Shown here in pieces: positions 1 to 6,117 of a stretch of 12,220 bases of DNA (position 1 is the stretch's first letter; every line of letters begins with the position of its first letter). The stretch lies in the NCBI GenBank assembly GCA_002391425.1, contig DGEZ01000002.1, positions 1 through 12,220 of the forward strand, written 5' to 3'. The notes below the pieces were generated by a model, which saw nothing but the letters and a program-made list of their open reading frames with translations, was not told the DNA's origin and did no database searches. Both the position numbers and the translations under genes were made by a program. The DNA comes from Micrococcales bacterium UBA3913. GTDB taxonomy: Bacteria > Actinomycetota > Actinomycetes > Actinomycetales > Microbacteriaceae.

Positions 1-1280
1 AGCACGCGCTGACCGAATGCCAACGACTCGACGGGCACCCGCTCATCCACTCCATGAAACATACCCGGAAAATCGAAATCCGCGGGGACCCTGAGCGGTA
101 CGAAACCAAATCCGCGAATTCCGAGCTTGTACAGCGCCTTGTTGTCGGTGCCCGCACTCAGCAGGTAGGGCAGGCATACGGCCTCGGGGTCGTGTACGGC
201 CACGGACCGCTGAATCGCGGCGACGAAGTCTCCATCGAAGGGGTTCTCGAAACCTATGTCGATGAGATCTGGCTCAACGCGCACCTCCGGACCCACAATT
301 TCACGAATCCGGTCCAGCACTTTCTCATTCTCGCCGGGAAGCGGCCGCACGTCGATCCGTGCTGTTGCGCTCAGCGGCACGACGTTGTGGTTCACCCCGG
401 ATGTCAGCATCGTCGGGTTGGCCGTGGTTTGCAGACTTGCCGAGACGAATCGTGCAGCGAATCCCGTGCGGGCTGCCACTTCGTGGGGCGTATCCGAGAC
501 CGCAGCGTGGGTCAACGTGCGCACGCGTTCAAGGAGCAGGCGCGTCGTCGGGGTGAGTTGCACCGGCCACTGCACCTCCCCGAGCTGAACCAGGGCGCGA
601 GCGAGTTTCGTGATCGCATTGTCGGCATTCACGTGCGAGCCATGCCCCGCAGTGCCAGAGGCCACCAGGCGTAGCCAGATCAGCCCTTTCTCCCCCGTCT
701 GCACAAGGTACGCGCGCTGTCCGGCCAGGTTGATGGAGTACCCGCCGACCTCGCTGACGGCATTGGCCACTCCATCGAAGAGATCCGGGTGGGTCCGACA
801 GACGAATTGCGAACCGCGCTCCCCGCCGGCCTCCTCATCCGCGAAAAAGCCAAACATGATCGTTCGCCGGGGTCGCTCGCCACGCCTGACCGCATCCTCC
901 AGGGTCGCGAGCATCATCGCATCCATGTCTTTCATATCGACCGCGCCGCGACCCCACACGCAGCCATCACGTATCTCCGCACCGAACGGATCAACGCTCC
1001 ACTCCGCCGCGACCGCAGGAACGACATCGGTATGCCCATGGACGAGTAATGGCGGAAGCCGAGTGTCGCGCCCCTCCCACCGGGCGAAAACCGAAGGGCG
1101 ATCCGGTTCCCCCTCAGCGCGGTGGGTGACGGTGGTGGGCGTGAGGCCGTTCTCTTCGAAAAAATTCTGAAGGTAGTCCGCGGCCACCCCCTCTCCCACG
1201 GCTTTCCCACGGCCCCAGTTCTGGGTATCCATGCGAAGGAGATCTTGCAGAATTTCCACGGTGCGGTCGGCGGCAGACAT
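1..1280 (-). CDS. M20-family metallopeptidase (partial, C-terminus beyond the left edge)
   Basis: A zinc-dependent exopeptidase or deacylase of the M20/ArgE/DapE/CPG2 superfamily, probably cytoplasmic and acting on small peptides or N-acyl amino acids; the exact substrate cannot be read from sequence. Visible from the ATG at 1280 are about 426 residues. The metal-site motifs appear in order: HGHTD (H83 and D85), GRGAVDMKD with bridging D115, FFADEEAGG with general base E149 and ligand E150, SEVGG with E177, a dimerisation-domain stretch TAGHGSHVN near 210-217, SAGTDN near 375-380, and FHGVDE with final ligand H409. All expected ligands are present, so it looks intact up to the edge; most relatives are about 430-450 residues, so only a short tail is missing. 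The start fits the family N-terminus (ILQDLLRMDTQN). A GGAG lies only 2 nt before the ATG, and a TACGCT hexamer ends 6 nt before it, which suggests a leaderless transcript. Confidence 0.93.
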   Translation of the reverse strand, partial: MSAADRTVEILQDLLRMDTQNWGRGKAVGEGVAADYLQNFFEENGLTPTTVTHRAEGEPDRPSVFARWEGRDTRLPPLLVHGHTDVVPAVAAEWSVDPFGAEIRDGCVWGRGAVDMKDMDAMMLATLEDAVRRGERPRRTIMFGFFADEEAGGERGSQFVCRTHPDLFDGVANAVSEVGGYSINLAGQRAYLVQTGEKGLIWLRLVASGTAGHGSHVNADNAITKLARALVQLGEVQWPVQLTPTTRLLLERVRTLTHAAVSDTPHEVAARTGFAARFVSASLQTTANPTMLTSGVNHNVVPLSATARIDVRPLPGENEKVLDRIREIVGPEVRVEPDLIDIGFENPFDGDFVAAIQRSVAVHDPEAVCLPYLLSAGTDNKALYKLGIRGFGFVPLRVPADFDFPGMFHGVDERVPVESLAFGQRV

Positions 1281-1286
1281 GACTCC

Positions 1287-1292
1287 AGCGTA
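1287..1292 (-). promoter_or_regulatory. Putative -10 box (TACGCT) of the M20 peptidase gene
   Basis: On the minus strand TACGCT fits the actinobacterial -10 form TANNNT and ends 6 nt before the ATG at 1280, which puts the transcription start on or next to the start codon. A TTGCCA at 1308-1313 resembles a -35 box but has a short 15-nt spacer. Inferred from sequence only. Confidence 0.4.
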
Positions 1293-1339
1293 GCGATTGG
1301 CTGTCCATGGCAAGCGCCACATGACGAACGTTTTCATGC

Positions 1340-1367
1340 TAAAGTCATCCGGTGGTGTTTTCACCAC
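1340..1367 (+). promoter_or_regulatory. tRNA-Leu leader: weak -10 (TAAAGT) and perfect small hairpin
   Basis: TAAAGT at 1340-1345 fits TANNNT and would start transcription near 1352. A perfect 6-bp inverted repeat, GTGGTG-TTTT-CACCAC, occupies 1352-1367 and ends 7 nt before the 5' end of the mature tRNA. No convincing -35 box is visible. The hairpin would sit at the very 5' end of the precursor and be removed by RNase P. A regulatory role is speculation. Confidence 0.3.
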
Positions 1368-1374
1368 GTACCCA

Positions 1375-1462
1375 GCCCGGGTGGCGGAATAGGCAGACGC
1401 GCTAGCTTGAGGTGCTAGTCCACACATTATCGTGGGTGGGGGTTCAAGTCCCCCCTCGGGCA
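1375..1462 (+). tRNA. tRNA-Leu (anticodon GAG)
   Basis: An 88-nt class II tRNA. The acceptor stem GCCCGGG (1375-1381) pairs with CTCGGGC (1455-1461) with one G-T wobble, and discriminator A is at 1462. The anticodon stem CTAGC (1402-1406)/GCTAG (1414-1418) closes the loop TTGAGGT, giving anticodon GAG at 1409-1411, which reads CTC and CTT leucine codons. The long variable arm typical of tRNA-Leu follows, and the T arm is GGGGG-TTCAAGT-CCCCC. The 3' CCA is not encoded (CAG follows the discriminator), so it must be added after transcription. The gene is monocistronic, between a divergent peptidase gene and its own terminator. Confidence 0.97.
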
Positions 1463-1468
1463 CAGAAC

Positions 1469-1500
1469 GGGTGGACTCCTGATCGGGGTCCACCCTTTTT
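1469..1500 (+). terminator. Rho-independent terminator of tRNA-Leu
   Basis: An 11-bp stem with one T-G wobble (1469-1479 pairing with 1485-1495), a 5-nt loop and an immediate T5 run (1496-1500). It begins 6 nt after the tRNA and is the only classical stem-plus-T-tract terminator in the window. It also lies just beyond the stop of the convergent OsmC gene, but has no good T-tract in that direction. Confidence 0.92.
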
Positions 1501-1507
1501 CATCCCC

Positions 1508-1984
1508 CTATTCGGGGTTGACGATGCCGGGACGGCCAACCGTATGCGCATCCACCACTACCTCGGTTTTCACCGTTCGCTCAATGAAACACAACGCCGG
1601 GACATCCGCATGTAGGGCCTGCGCCCGTTCAACGTCCTCCTGACGGAAGACAATTACTGCTGGATGCAGCGTGATCCTGGTGATCTCGCCGGAGCCGTCC
1701 TCGTGTACTCGTAACAGCGCTTCCGCATGGTCGCGGTACGATGCCACCTCTATTCCGGCGCGCTCGGCTAGGTACACATAAGTCAGCAGGTGACACTGTG
1801 CGACCGCCGCGAGGAGAAGCTGTTCGGGATTCAGCCGCTCACGATCGCCGTGGAATCGCGGCGCCGATGATCCCGGAAGGTCCCCGAAACCGTCAAAGCT
1901 CAGCGTGTGCGCCCGTGAGGCGTGGCGCCGTGTGCTGCTTTCTTCTGGTTCCCACGTGAGGTGCGTATGAAACAGCTCCTCCAT
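1508..1984 (-). CDS. OsmC/Ohr-family peroxide reductase-like protein
   Basis: A 158-residue protein of the OsmC family: small cytoplasmic homodimers, many of which reduce organic hydroperoxides with a reactive cysteine pair. The diagnostic segment LNPEQLLLAAVAQCH carries the putative peroxidatic cysteine C64, and ALCFIERTV carries the second, C132; the 68-residue spacing is close to that of known OsmC proteins. No signal peptide is seen. The frame stays open upstream to 2152, but that part lies over the SGNH gene. ATG at 1984 is chosen because AAAGGAG (1990-1996) lies 5 nt upstream. The adjacent ATG at 1987 would add one residue with only a 2-nt gap. The gene is divergent from the SGNH hydrolase gene and convergent with tRNA-Leu. 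Which branch (OsmC, Ohr or YhfA-like) it belongs to is unresolved. Confidence 0.9.
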   Translation of the reverse strand: MEELFHTHLTWEPEESSTRRHASRAHTLSFDGFGDLPGSSAPRFHGDRERLNPEQLLLAAVAQCHLLTYVYLAERAGIEVASYRDHAEALLRVHEDGSGEITRITLHPAVIVFRQEDVERAQALHADVPALCFIERTVKTEVVVDAHTVGRPGIVNPE

Positions 1985-1989
1985 CATGG

Positions 1990-1996
1990 CTCCTTT
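1990..1996 (-). promoter_or_regulatory. Shine-Dalgarno site deciding the OsmC start
   Basis: AAAGGAG on the minus strand has its GGAG 5 nt before the ATG at 1984 and only 2 nt before the ATG at 1987. This favours the second of two adjacent ATG codons and rules out the long upstream extension of the frame. Confidence 0.75.
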
Positions 1997-2009
1997 CAAG
2001 GGACTGTGG

Positions 2010-2015
2010 AATACT
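2010..2015 (+). promoter_or_regulatory. Possible -10 box (AATACT) of the SGNH hydrolase gene
   Basis: AATACT keeps the two most conserved -10 positions (A2 and T6) and ends 6 nt before the ATG at 2022, the same geometry seen at several other starts here. The first base is A rather than T, so this is the weakest member of the set. Its -35 region would overlap the start codon and ribosome binding site of the divergent OsmC gene. Confidence 0.3.
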
Positions 2016-2021
2016 CGGAAC

Positions 2022-2795
2022 ATGGTCTCACAGCACCCGTGGAGTCGGTACATCGCCCTCGGCGACTCTTTTACCGAGGGCGTCGGTGACGATGAGCCGA
2101 AGAGCCCGGGGGGGGTTCGCGGATGGGCCGATCGCGTCGCCGAGGTCCTCAACGAGGGGGTCGACGACTTCGCCTATGCAAATCTCGCGATCCGCGGCCG
2201 ACTCATGCAGCAGATCATCGACGAGCAGATTGACCCGGCGATCGCCATGCACCCCGACCTTGTGTCCCTGTGCGCGGGAGGCAATGATCTGCTTCGACCC
2301 GGGGCAGACCCGGATGTCCTGGCCGACGAGCTGGAGGCTGCTGTGGACCGCCTCAGCAGATCCGGCGCCACCGTCGTTCTCTTCACGGGAACGGACACGG
2401 CGCACTCCCCCGTGTTCCGCCTCATACGCAACAAAGTCGCCATCTTCAACATGAATATTTACCGCATCGCACACCACCACGACGCAGTCGTGGTCGACCA
2501 GTGGGCGCTCGATTTTCTCAAGGATCCACGTATGTGGTCGGAGGATCGTCTTCACCTGAACCCGATAGGTCACCACAATATGGCCATCGCGGTGTTGCGT
2601 GCGTTGAACGTGGACAACGACCTCCAACCGGATTTTCCGGGTCCGCTGCCCGAGAAGCCATGGCGGGAAGCCCGTGCAGAGGACATGGTGTGGGCGAAGA
2701 ACTACCTGTGGCCGTGGGTGCTGCGCAGATTGCGCCATCAATCCTCAGGGGACGGCCGGCGTCCGAAACGGCCTGAACCCGATTTTCTGGACTGA
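2022..2795 (+). CDS. SGNH/GDSL-type hydrolase
   Basis: A 257-residue serine esterase or lipase-like enzyme of the SGNH superfamily. Block I is ALGDSFTEG with nucleophile S16. Block II contributes the oxyanion glycine in NLAIRG (G59), block III is CAGGNDL with N88, and block V is SEDRLHLN with D175 and H178, so the complete SGNH quartet is present. The tail from about 238 (HQSSGDGRRPKRPE) is typical of actinobacterial relatives. No signal peptide or membrane segment is evident, so it is probably cytoplasmic; the substrate is unknown. An in-frame ATG at 1986 exists, but it overlaps the start of the divergent OsmC gene and the family N-terminus begins near SRYIALGDS, so 2022 is preferred. A G8 run at 2108-2115 lies within codons 29-32. 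The stop is 13 bp from that of the convergent methyltransferase. Confidence 0.92.
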   Translation: MVSQHPWSRYIALGDSFTEGVGDDEPKSPGGVRGWADRVAEVLNEGVDDFAYANLAIRGRLMQQIIDEQIDPAIAMHPDLVSLCAGGNDLLRPGADPDVLADELEAAVDRLSRSGATVVLFTGTDTAHSPVFRLIRNKVAIFNMNIYRIAHHHDAVVVDQWALDFLKDPRMWSEDRLHLNPIGHHNMAIAVLRALNVDNDLQPDFPGPLPEKPWREARAEDMVWAKNYLWPWVLRRLRHQSSGDGRRPKRPEPDFLD

Positions 2796-2808
2796 CCGCA
2801 AGCCCTCC

Positions 2809-3606
2809 TCACCGGACGAGTTCCCACAGAGCCACAGCTGCCGCGGCCCCGACGTTGAGAGAATCAACGCCATGTTGCATGGGGATGGTCGCGATCACAT
2901 CTGTGTGGGTGCGCGCACGGGCACTCAACCCCGTGCGCTCGGTGCCGAGAACGAGTGCATTGCGCCGACTGCCGGGAATGGACCGGATGTCCACCGACTC
3001 CGGGCCGAAGCCCAGACCAACGATCCGCACGCCGCGTTCTCGCAGGCGGTCGTGCGCGACCTCCCAGCTCGGCATCCGCGTCCAGGGAACCTGGAACACC
3101 GTCCCCATACTCACCCGCACGGAGCGGCGATACAGCGGATCCGCACACCGCGGGGTCACGAGGACTCCGCACGCTCCCAGGGCTGCTACGGAGCGGAAGA
3201 TTGCCCCGACATTCGTGTGGTCCACGACGTCTTCGATGATCACGAGTGTGCCCTCATCTCCGATCACGGCATCCAGCTCCGGGAGAGTCCGCCGCCGCAT
3301 GGCGGCCATCGCACCTCGGTGCAGTCTGAACCCCACGATCTGGGTGAGAATATCTGGTGTGGCCACAAAAACCGGAACGTCCGCCGCTTCCGCCCAGGCG
3401 CTCACCTCTGGCAGCCACTTCTGCAGGACGAGAAACGAGCGCGGCTCGTAGCCGGCCGCAATAGCCCGTCCGATCACCTCAACAGATTCCGCCATGAACA
3501 GACCCTGCTCCGCCTCGAAGCTGCGGCGGAGATTCACATCGCGCAACCGGAAATAATCGCTGACCCGGTCATCTCCCGGATCGCTGACCATCTCGACGCG
3601 CACCAC
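2809..3606 (-). CDS. TrmH/SpoU-family RNA 2'-O-methyltransferase
   Basis: A 265-residue SPOUT-class enzyme that transfers methyl from S-adenosylmethionine to a ribose 2'-OH of tRNA or rRNA. The N-terminal substrate-binding part (about 1-110) includes AEQGLFMAESVEVIGRA. The catalytic knot carries motif 1, EDVVDHTNVGAIFRS (125-139, with N132 and R138), motif 2, LGTERTGLS (220-228), and motif 3, DSLNVGAAAAVALWE (248-262, with S249 and N251). All three motifs are intact. The frame is open to 3732, overlapping the divergent sirtuin gene. I chose GTG at 3606, which has GGGAG 9 nt upstream and fits the family N-terminus; GTG at 3603 and ATG at 3591 are alternatives. The target nucleotide cannot be inferred. 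It is convergent with the SGNH gene across 13 bp with no visible terminator. Confidence 0.91.
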   Translation of the reverse strand: MVRVEMVSDPGDDRVSDYFRLRDVNLRRSFEAEQGLFMAESVEVIGRAIAAGYEPRSFLVLQKWLPEVSAWAEAADVPVFVATPDILTQIVGFRLHRGAMAAMRRRTLPELDAVIGDEGTLVIIEDVVDHTNVGAIFRSVAALGACGVLVTPRCADPLYRRSVRVSMGTVFQVPWTRMPSWEVAHDRLRERGVRIVGLGFGPESVDIRSIPGSRRNALVLGTERTGLSARARTHTDVIATIPMQHGVDSLNVGAAAAVALWELVR

Positions 3607-3696
3607 CGTCCCATTCTCCCACCGCTGACCGAGCCCGGCGTAACACCCGCGCAAAGTGTCGATGCTACCGTGTGCCGATACGGAGGTAACACGGCC
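3607..3696. promoter_or_regulatory. Divergent intergenic region between trmH-like and sirtuin genes
   Basis: These 90 bp must hold both promoters. Candidate -10 boxes overlap: TACCGT at 3666-3671 (+) and TAGCAT at 3662-3667 (-). Neither has a convincing -35 box. The sirtuin Shine-Dalgarno GGAGG is at 3682-3686, 10 nt before the ATG at 3697. The methyltransferase side has GGGAG 9 nt before its GTG. Confidence 0.35.
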
Positions 3697-4566
3697 ATGA
3701 TCACACTCCCGCGACGAGGACACCAGGTCCATGAGATCGACCTCGCCCAGGATGCGCTCCGCAGTGCGCGCCGTATCGTCGTGCTCACCGGCGCGGGTGT
3801 CAGCACGGAGTCAGGTATTCCCGACTACCGCGGACAGGGTGCCCCGCGACGCCGTCCGATGACACTGGACGACTTCCTCACCCTGCCCCAGGCCCGCCGC
3901 CGCTATTGGGCAGGTTCGCATCTGGGCTGGAACAGTTTTGCACGTGTGCGCCCGAACCCCTCTCATCTGGCGCTGGCGCGAATGCAGCGTGCCGGAGTTG
4001 TCGCGCGAGTCATCACCCAGAATGTCGACACCCTGCATGAGCAGGCCGGAACCGCCGATGTCCTCCACATGCACGGCACCATGATGACGGTCTCCTGCCT
4101 GAACTGCCATTCGACCTTTCCGCGCCGTGACATCGCAACTCAGATGGTCCGCGAAAACGGCCCGTTCTTTGCGCGCCAGGCGGACCTGAGGCCCGATGGG
4201 GACGCCGAGATTACCCCGCCGGATGATTTCCGGGTGCCCAGCTGCCCACGCTGTGCCGGGATGCTCAAACCTGATGTCGTCTTCTTCGGAGAAACTGTGA
4301 GCGCTGCTGTCACGGCTGCCTGCTACGAAGCCATAGACTCCGCCGACCTCCTTCTCATCGCGGGGTCCTCCCTAGTCGTGAATTCCGGTATGAAGCTTCT
4401 CAATCGTGCTCGCTCCCGTGGCACCACCGTCGCGATCGTCAATCGCGGTCCGACCCGGGGAGATCGATTCGCGCAGCTGCGTTTCGAGGGGAAGACCTCC
4501 GAGCTTCTTCCTCGAATCGCGTCCGTGGTGGGCTCGCCGATGGCGCTACCTGGTGTGGCAGAATAA
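3697..4566 (+). CDS. Class II (SIRT4-like) sirtuin, NAD+-dependent protein deacylase
   Basis: A 289-residue single-domain sirtuin that uses NAD+ to remove acyl groups from lysine. Visible elements are the NAD motif TGAGVSTESGIPDYRG (31-46), TQNVDTLHEQAG (107-118) with the catalytic HMHGT (H126), and a structural zinc site of CLNC (C134, C137) plus CPRC (C183, C186). KPDVVFFGE (191-199) and AGSSLVV (222-228) follow. The segment RRRYWAGSHLGWNSF with RPNPSHLAL resembles human SIRT4 and bacterial class II enzymes, and the Tyr/Arg pair of class III desuccinylases is not seen. Class II enzymes can act on larger acyl or lipoyl groups, but the substrate here is unknown. The start at 3697 has GGAGG upstream; the frame is open a further 1 kb upstream, but that part is antisense to the methyltransferase. 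A histidine phosphatase gene starts 4 nt after the stop. Confidence 0.94.
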   Translation: MITLPRRGHQVHEIDLAQDALRSARRIVVLTGAGVSTESGIPDYRGQGAPRRRPMTLDDFLTLPQARRRYWAGSHLGWNSFARVRPNPSHLALARMQRAGVVARVITQNVDTLHEQAGTADVLHMHGTMMTVSCLNCHSTFPRRDIATQMVRENGPFFARQADLRPDGDAEITPPDDFRVPSCPRCAGMLKPDVVFFGETVSAAVTAACYEAIDSADLLLIAGSSLVVNSGMKLLNRARSRGTTVAIVNRGPTRGDRFAQLRFEGKTSELLPRIASVVGSPMALPGVAE

Positions 4567-4570
4567 TGCC

Positions 4571-5173
4571 GTGACCACGATCAGCTTGATACGCCATGGC
4601 CAGACCGACTGGAATCTCCAGCATCGCATCCAGGGCTCCACAGATATTCCCCTCAACGACACGGGACGAGCGCAGGCGAGGATGGCCGCTGACGAACTCC
4701 TCACGACGACCGCACCGTGGGACCTGATCTACACGTCGCCCCTGAGTCGCGCGCGAGAGACCGCCGAGATCATCGCCGACATCCTCCACCTGCCCGCCCC
4801 GATGATCGCGCCGGATATGGTCGAGCGTTCCTTCGGCGAGGTGGAGGGCCTGACGGACGAGGAACGCAGCGCGACGTTCCCGGCAGGAGTGCCGGTTCCC
4901 GGGTCGGAGTCACGCGAGGATTTGCGGTCCCGTGGCGTCGCCGCCATCGCCCGCATCGCCGATGCACATCCCGACAAACGGGTCATCGCGGTGTCCCATG
5001 GCGGACTTCTCGGTCAGATTCTTCGGCATATCACCCACGAGGCGTTGCCGGGGCCGCTGGACATGATCCCCAATGGATCTGCCACCATCATTGAGAGGGA
5101 TGCTGCCGGCTCGTGGGCGGTCCTGAGAGAATCCATCATCCGGGGCGCACGCGAGCACGCACCGGTTCCCTGA
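4571..5173 (+). CDS. Histidine phosphatase (phosphoglycerate mutase-like) family protein
   Basis: A 200-residue member of the branch-1 histidine phosphatase superfamily. LIRHGQTDWN (6-15) supplies the phosphate-accepting H9. TSPLSRARETAE (55-66) holds the second-pocket arginine (R60 or R62), VERSFGEVEG the acid residue near 85-90, and VSHGGLL the second catalytic histidine, H143. Such proteins may be cofactor-dependent mutases, alpha-ribazole or sugar phosphatases, or broad-specificity phosphatases; the length and the FGEVEGLT segment suit a phosphatase more than a true glycolytic mutase (about 230-250 residues). GTG at 4571 is chosen because it begins the conserved ISLIRHG strand. It has no clear Shine-Dalgarno and follows the sirtuin stop by 4 nt, so it is probably translated by coupling within a two-gene operon. 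It is convergent with the alpha/beta hydrolase gene. Confidence 0.92.
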   Translation: MTTISLIRHGQTDWNLQHRIQGSTDIPLNDTGRAQARMAADELLTTTAPWDLIYTSPLSRARETAEIIADILHLPAPMIAPDMVERSFGEVEGLTDEERSATFPAGVPVPGSESREDLRSRGVAAIARIADAHPDKRVIAVSHGGLLGQILRHITHEALPGPLDMIPNGSATIIERDAAGSWAVLRESIIRGAREHAPVP

Positions 5174-5196
5174 CCTGTACACCGGAGATCTTCTCC

Positions 5197-6060
5197 TCAC
5201 TGCGCCGCATCTTGAGCCGAGAGAAAGCGACGGATGATCCCAGCGGCCTCCGCGGGACGCTCGTAGTGGATGAGGTGGCCGACCCCGTGAATGACCTCGA
5301 GTCGCGCGCCGGGGATGCGCAAGCACAGCTCCCGCTCCTGTGCGACAGTGGCGATATCGTCCATGTCCCCCGCGATCAGCAATGTCGGGACACGGATCCG
5401 CCCGACATAATCGGAAACGCTTCGGTGCGCTGACTCCCGGAACGCGTCAATCACTCCCGGCAAGGACGTATACGAGTTGTAGTACGTGTCATGCTGCAGG
5501 TGGATCCACCGACGCAGTGCACGGTCATGGGTGCGCACCATAGCCACGCTCATGCCGCGAACGTGAAGCCGGTTCGTCAACAGCCACGTCCCCATTCCGT
5601 GCGGCACAATGCCCGCCGCGCTATACAACGCGCTTGCGAATCGGCTGAGCACCGGGTGGGGCCCCCGGTCAGAGGACACCGCCACCGGGTTCATGAGGGT
5701 GAGCGATCGAAGGGGCATGCCTGCGGATGCGGCGGCGATGATGCTGCCAAAGGAGTGCCCGAACAGGTGGACTGCCGGGATGTCCAACGCGGTGACGAAC
5801 TCATCCAACCACTGGACGTACCCCGCTACGGTGTTTCCCGCCGTGAGATCCGGCTGGTCTCCGAAGCCGGGCAGGGCTGGGATGATGACCCGATACTGTG
5901 AGCAGAGCGCGCGCGCTACCCTATCTAGCCCCTGCCATGTCCCGCGCAGCCCGTGAACCATGACAATCGCTGGGGATGCTGCGAGCCCGTCGCCGTACTC
6001 CGCATACACTTGGACCCTGTCGCGCAACGGAACCGTGCGCATGAGCGGAGCAGGAGACAT
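5197..6060 (-). CDS. Alpha/beta-fold hydrolase
   Basis: A 287-residue alpha/beta hydrolase. Features in order are the oxyanion-hole segment VMVHGLRGTW (33-42), PALPGFGDQP (61-70), the nucleophile elbow LFGHSFGS with S103, a helical cap about residues 125-215, LLIAGDMDDIA with the acid at D234 or D235, and GVGHLIHYERP with catalytic H262. The triad is complete. It could be an esterase, epoxide-hydrolase-like enzyme or C-C hydrolase; sequence alone does not decide the substrate. No signal peptide is seen. The ATG at 6060 has no Shine-Dalgarno, but TAAGCT ends exactly 6 nt upstream, suggesting a leaderless mRNA. It is divergent from the exonuclease gene across 57 bp. The 23 bp to the convergent phosphatase hold only a 5-bp hairpin (5184-5196) with no T-tract. 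Confidence 0.91.
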   Translation of the reverse strand: MSPAPLMRTVPLRDRVQVYAEYGDGLAASPAIVMVHGLRGTWQGLDRVARALCSQYRVIIPALPGFGDQPDLTAGNTVAGYVQWLDEFVTALDIPAVHLFGHSFGSIIAAASAGMPLRSLTLMNPVAVSSDRGPHPVLSRFASALYSAAGIVPHGMGTWLLTNRLHVRGMSVAMVRTHDRALRRWIHLQHDTYYNSYTSLPGVIDAFRESAHRSVSDYVGRIRVPTLLIAGDMDDIATVAQERELCLRIPGARLEVIHGVGHLIHYERPAEAAGIIRRFLSAQDAAQ

Positions 6061-6066
6061 ACGCCC

Positions 6067-6072
6067 AGCTTA
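6067..6072 (-). promoter_or_regulatory. Putative -10 box (TAAGCT) of the alpha/beta hydrolase gene
   Basis: TAAGCT on the minus strand matches TANNNT and ends 6 nt before the ATG at 6060. GCGACG at 6090-6095 gives a weak -35 match with a 17-nt spacer. The position implies transcription from the A of the start codon. Confidence 0.42.
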
Positions 6073-6105
6073 CGCGCCGGTGACGGCCACGTCGCAGGCT
6101 CGCTC

Positions 6106-6111
6106 TATGCT
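6106..6111 (+). promoter_or_regulatory. Putative -10 box (TATGCT) of the exonuclease gene
   Basis: TATGCT is a good -10 hexamer ending 6 nt before the GTG at 6118, so the mRNA probably begins at the start codon. GTGACG at 6080-6085 looks like a -35 box, but the 20-nt spacer is long. It lies back to back with the hydrolase promoter. Confidence 0.45.
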
Positions 6112-6117
6112 GGATGG

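Noticed and set aside
54..1210. Several open frames of 60-210 codons over the M20 region (both strands)
   Set aside because: All lie in other frames of a clear M20 peptidase whose motifs run from 1280 to the left edge on the minus strand. Their translations are low-complexity and Arg/Ser/Pro-rich with no motif.
1985..2152. Upstream extension of the OsmC frame to 2152
   Set aside because: It overlaps the SGNH coding region and has no family similarity, while AAAGGAG at 1990-1996 fixes the start at 1984.
2674..3696. About 340 codons of open frame continuous with and upstream of the sirtuin, on the + strand
   Set aside because: It is antisense to the complete trmH-like gene, has no domain signature, and the sirtuin has a good start with GGAGG at 3697. 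Long antisense open frames are common in GC-rich genes.
3697..4566. Sirtuin as part of an anti-phage (NADase) defence system such as Thoeris or DSR
   Set aside because: It is a single-domain canonical deacylase with catalytic His and zinc site, and has no STING/TIR/SLOG partner or effector domain nearby.
5184..5196. GGAGA-TCT-TCTCC inverted repeat between the convergent phosphatase and hydrolase genes as a terminator
   Set aside because: It has only 5 bp with a 3-nt loop, no T-tract on either strand, and overlap with a simple AGATCT palindrome; too weak to call.
5953..6117. 55-codon N-terminal extension of the exonuclease
   Set aside because: It is antisense to the alpha/beta hydrolase start and has no domain; the family N-terminus and the TATGCT box support GTG at 6118.
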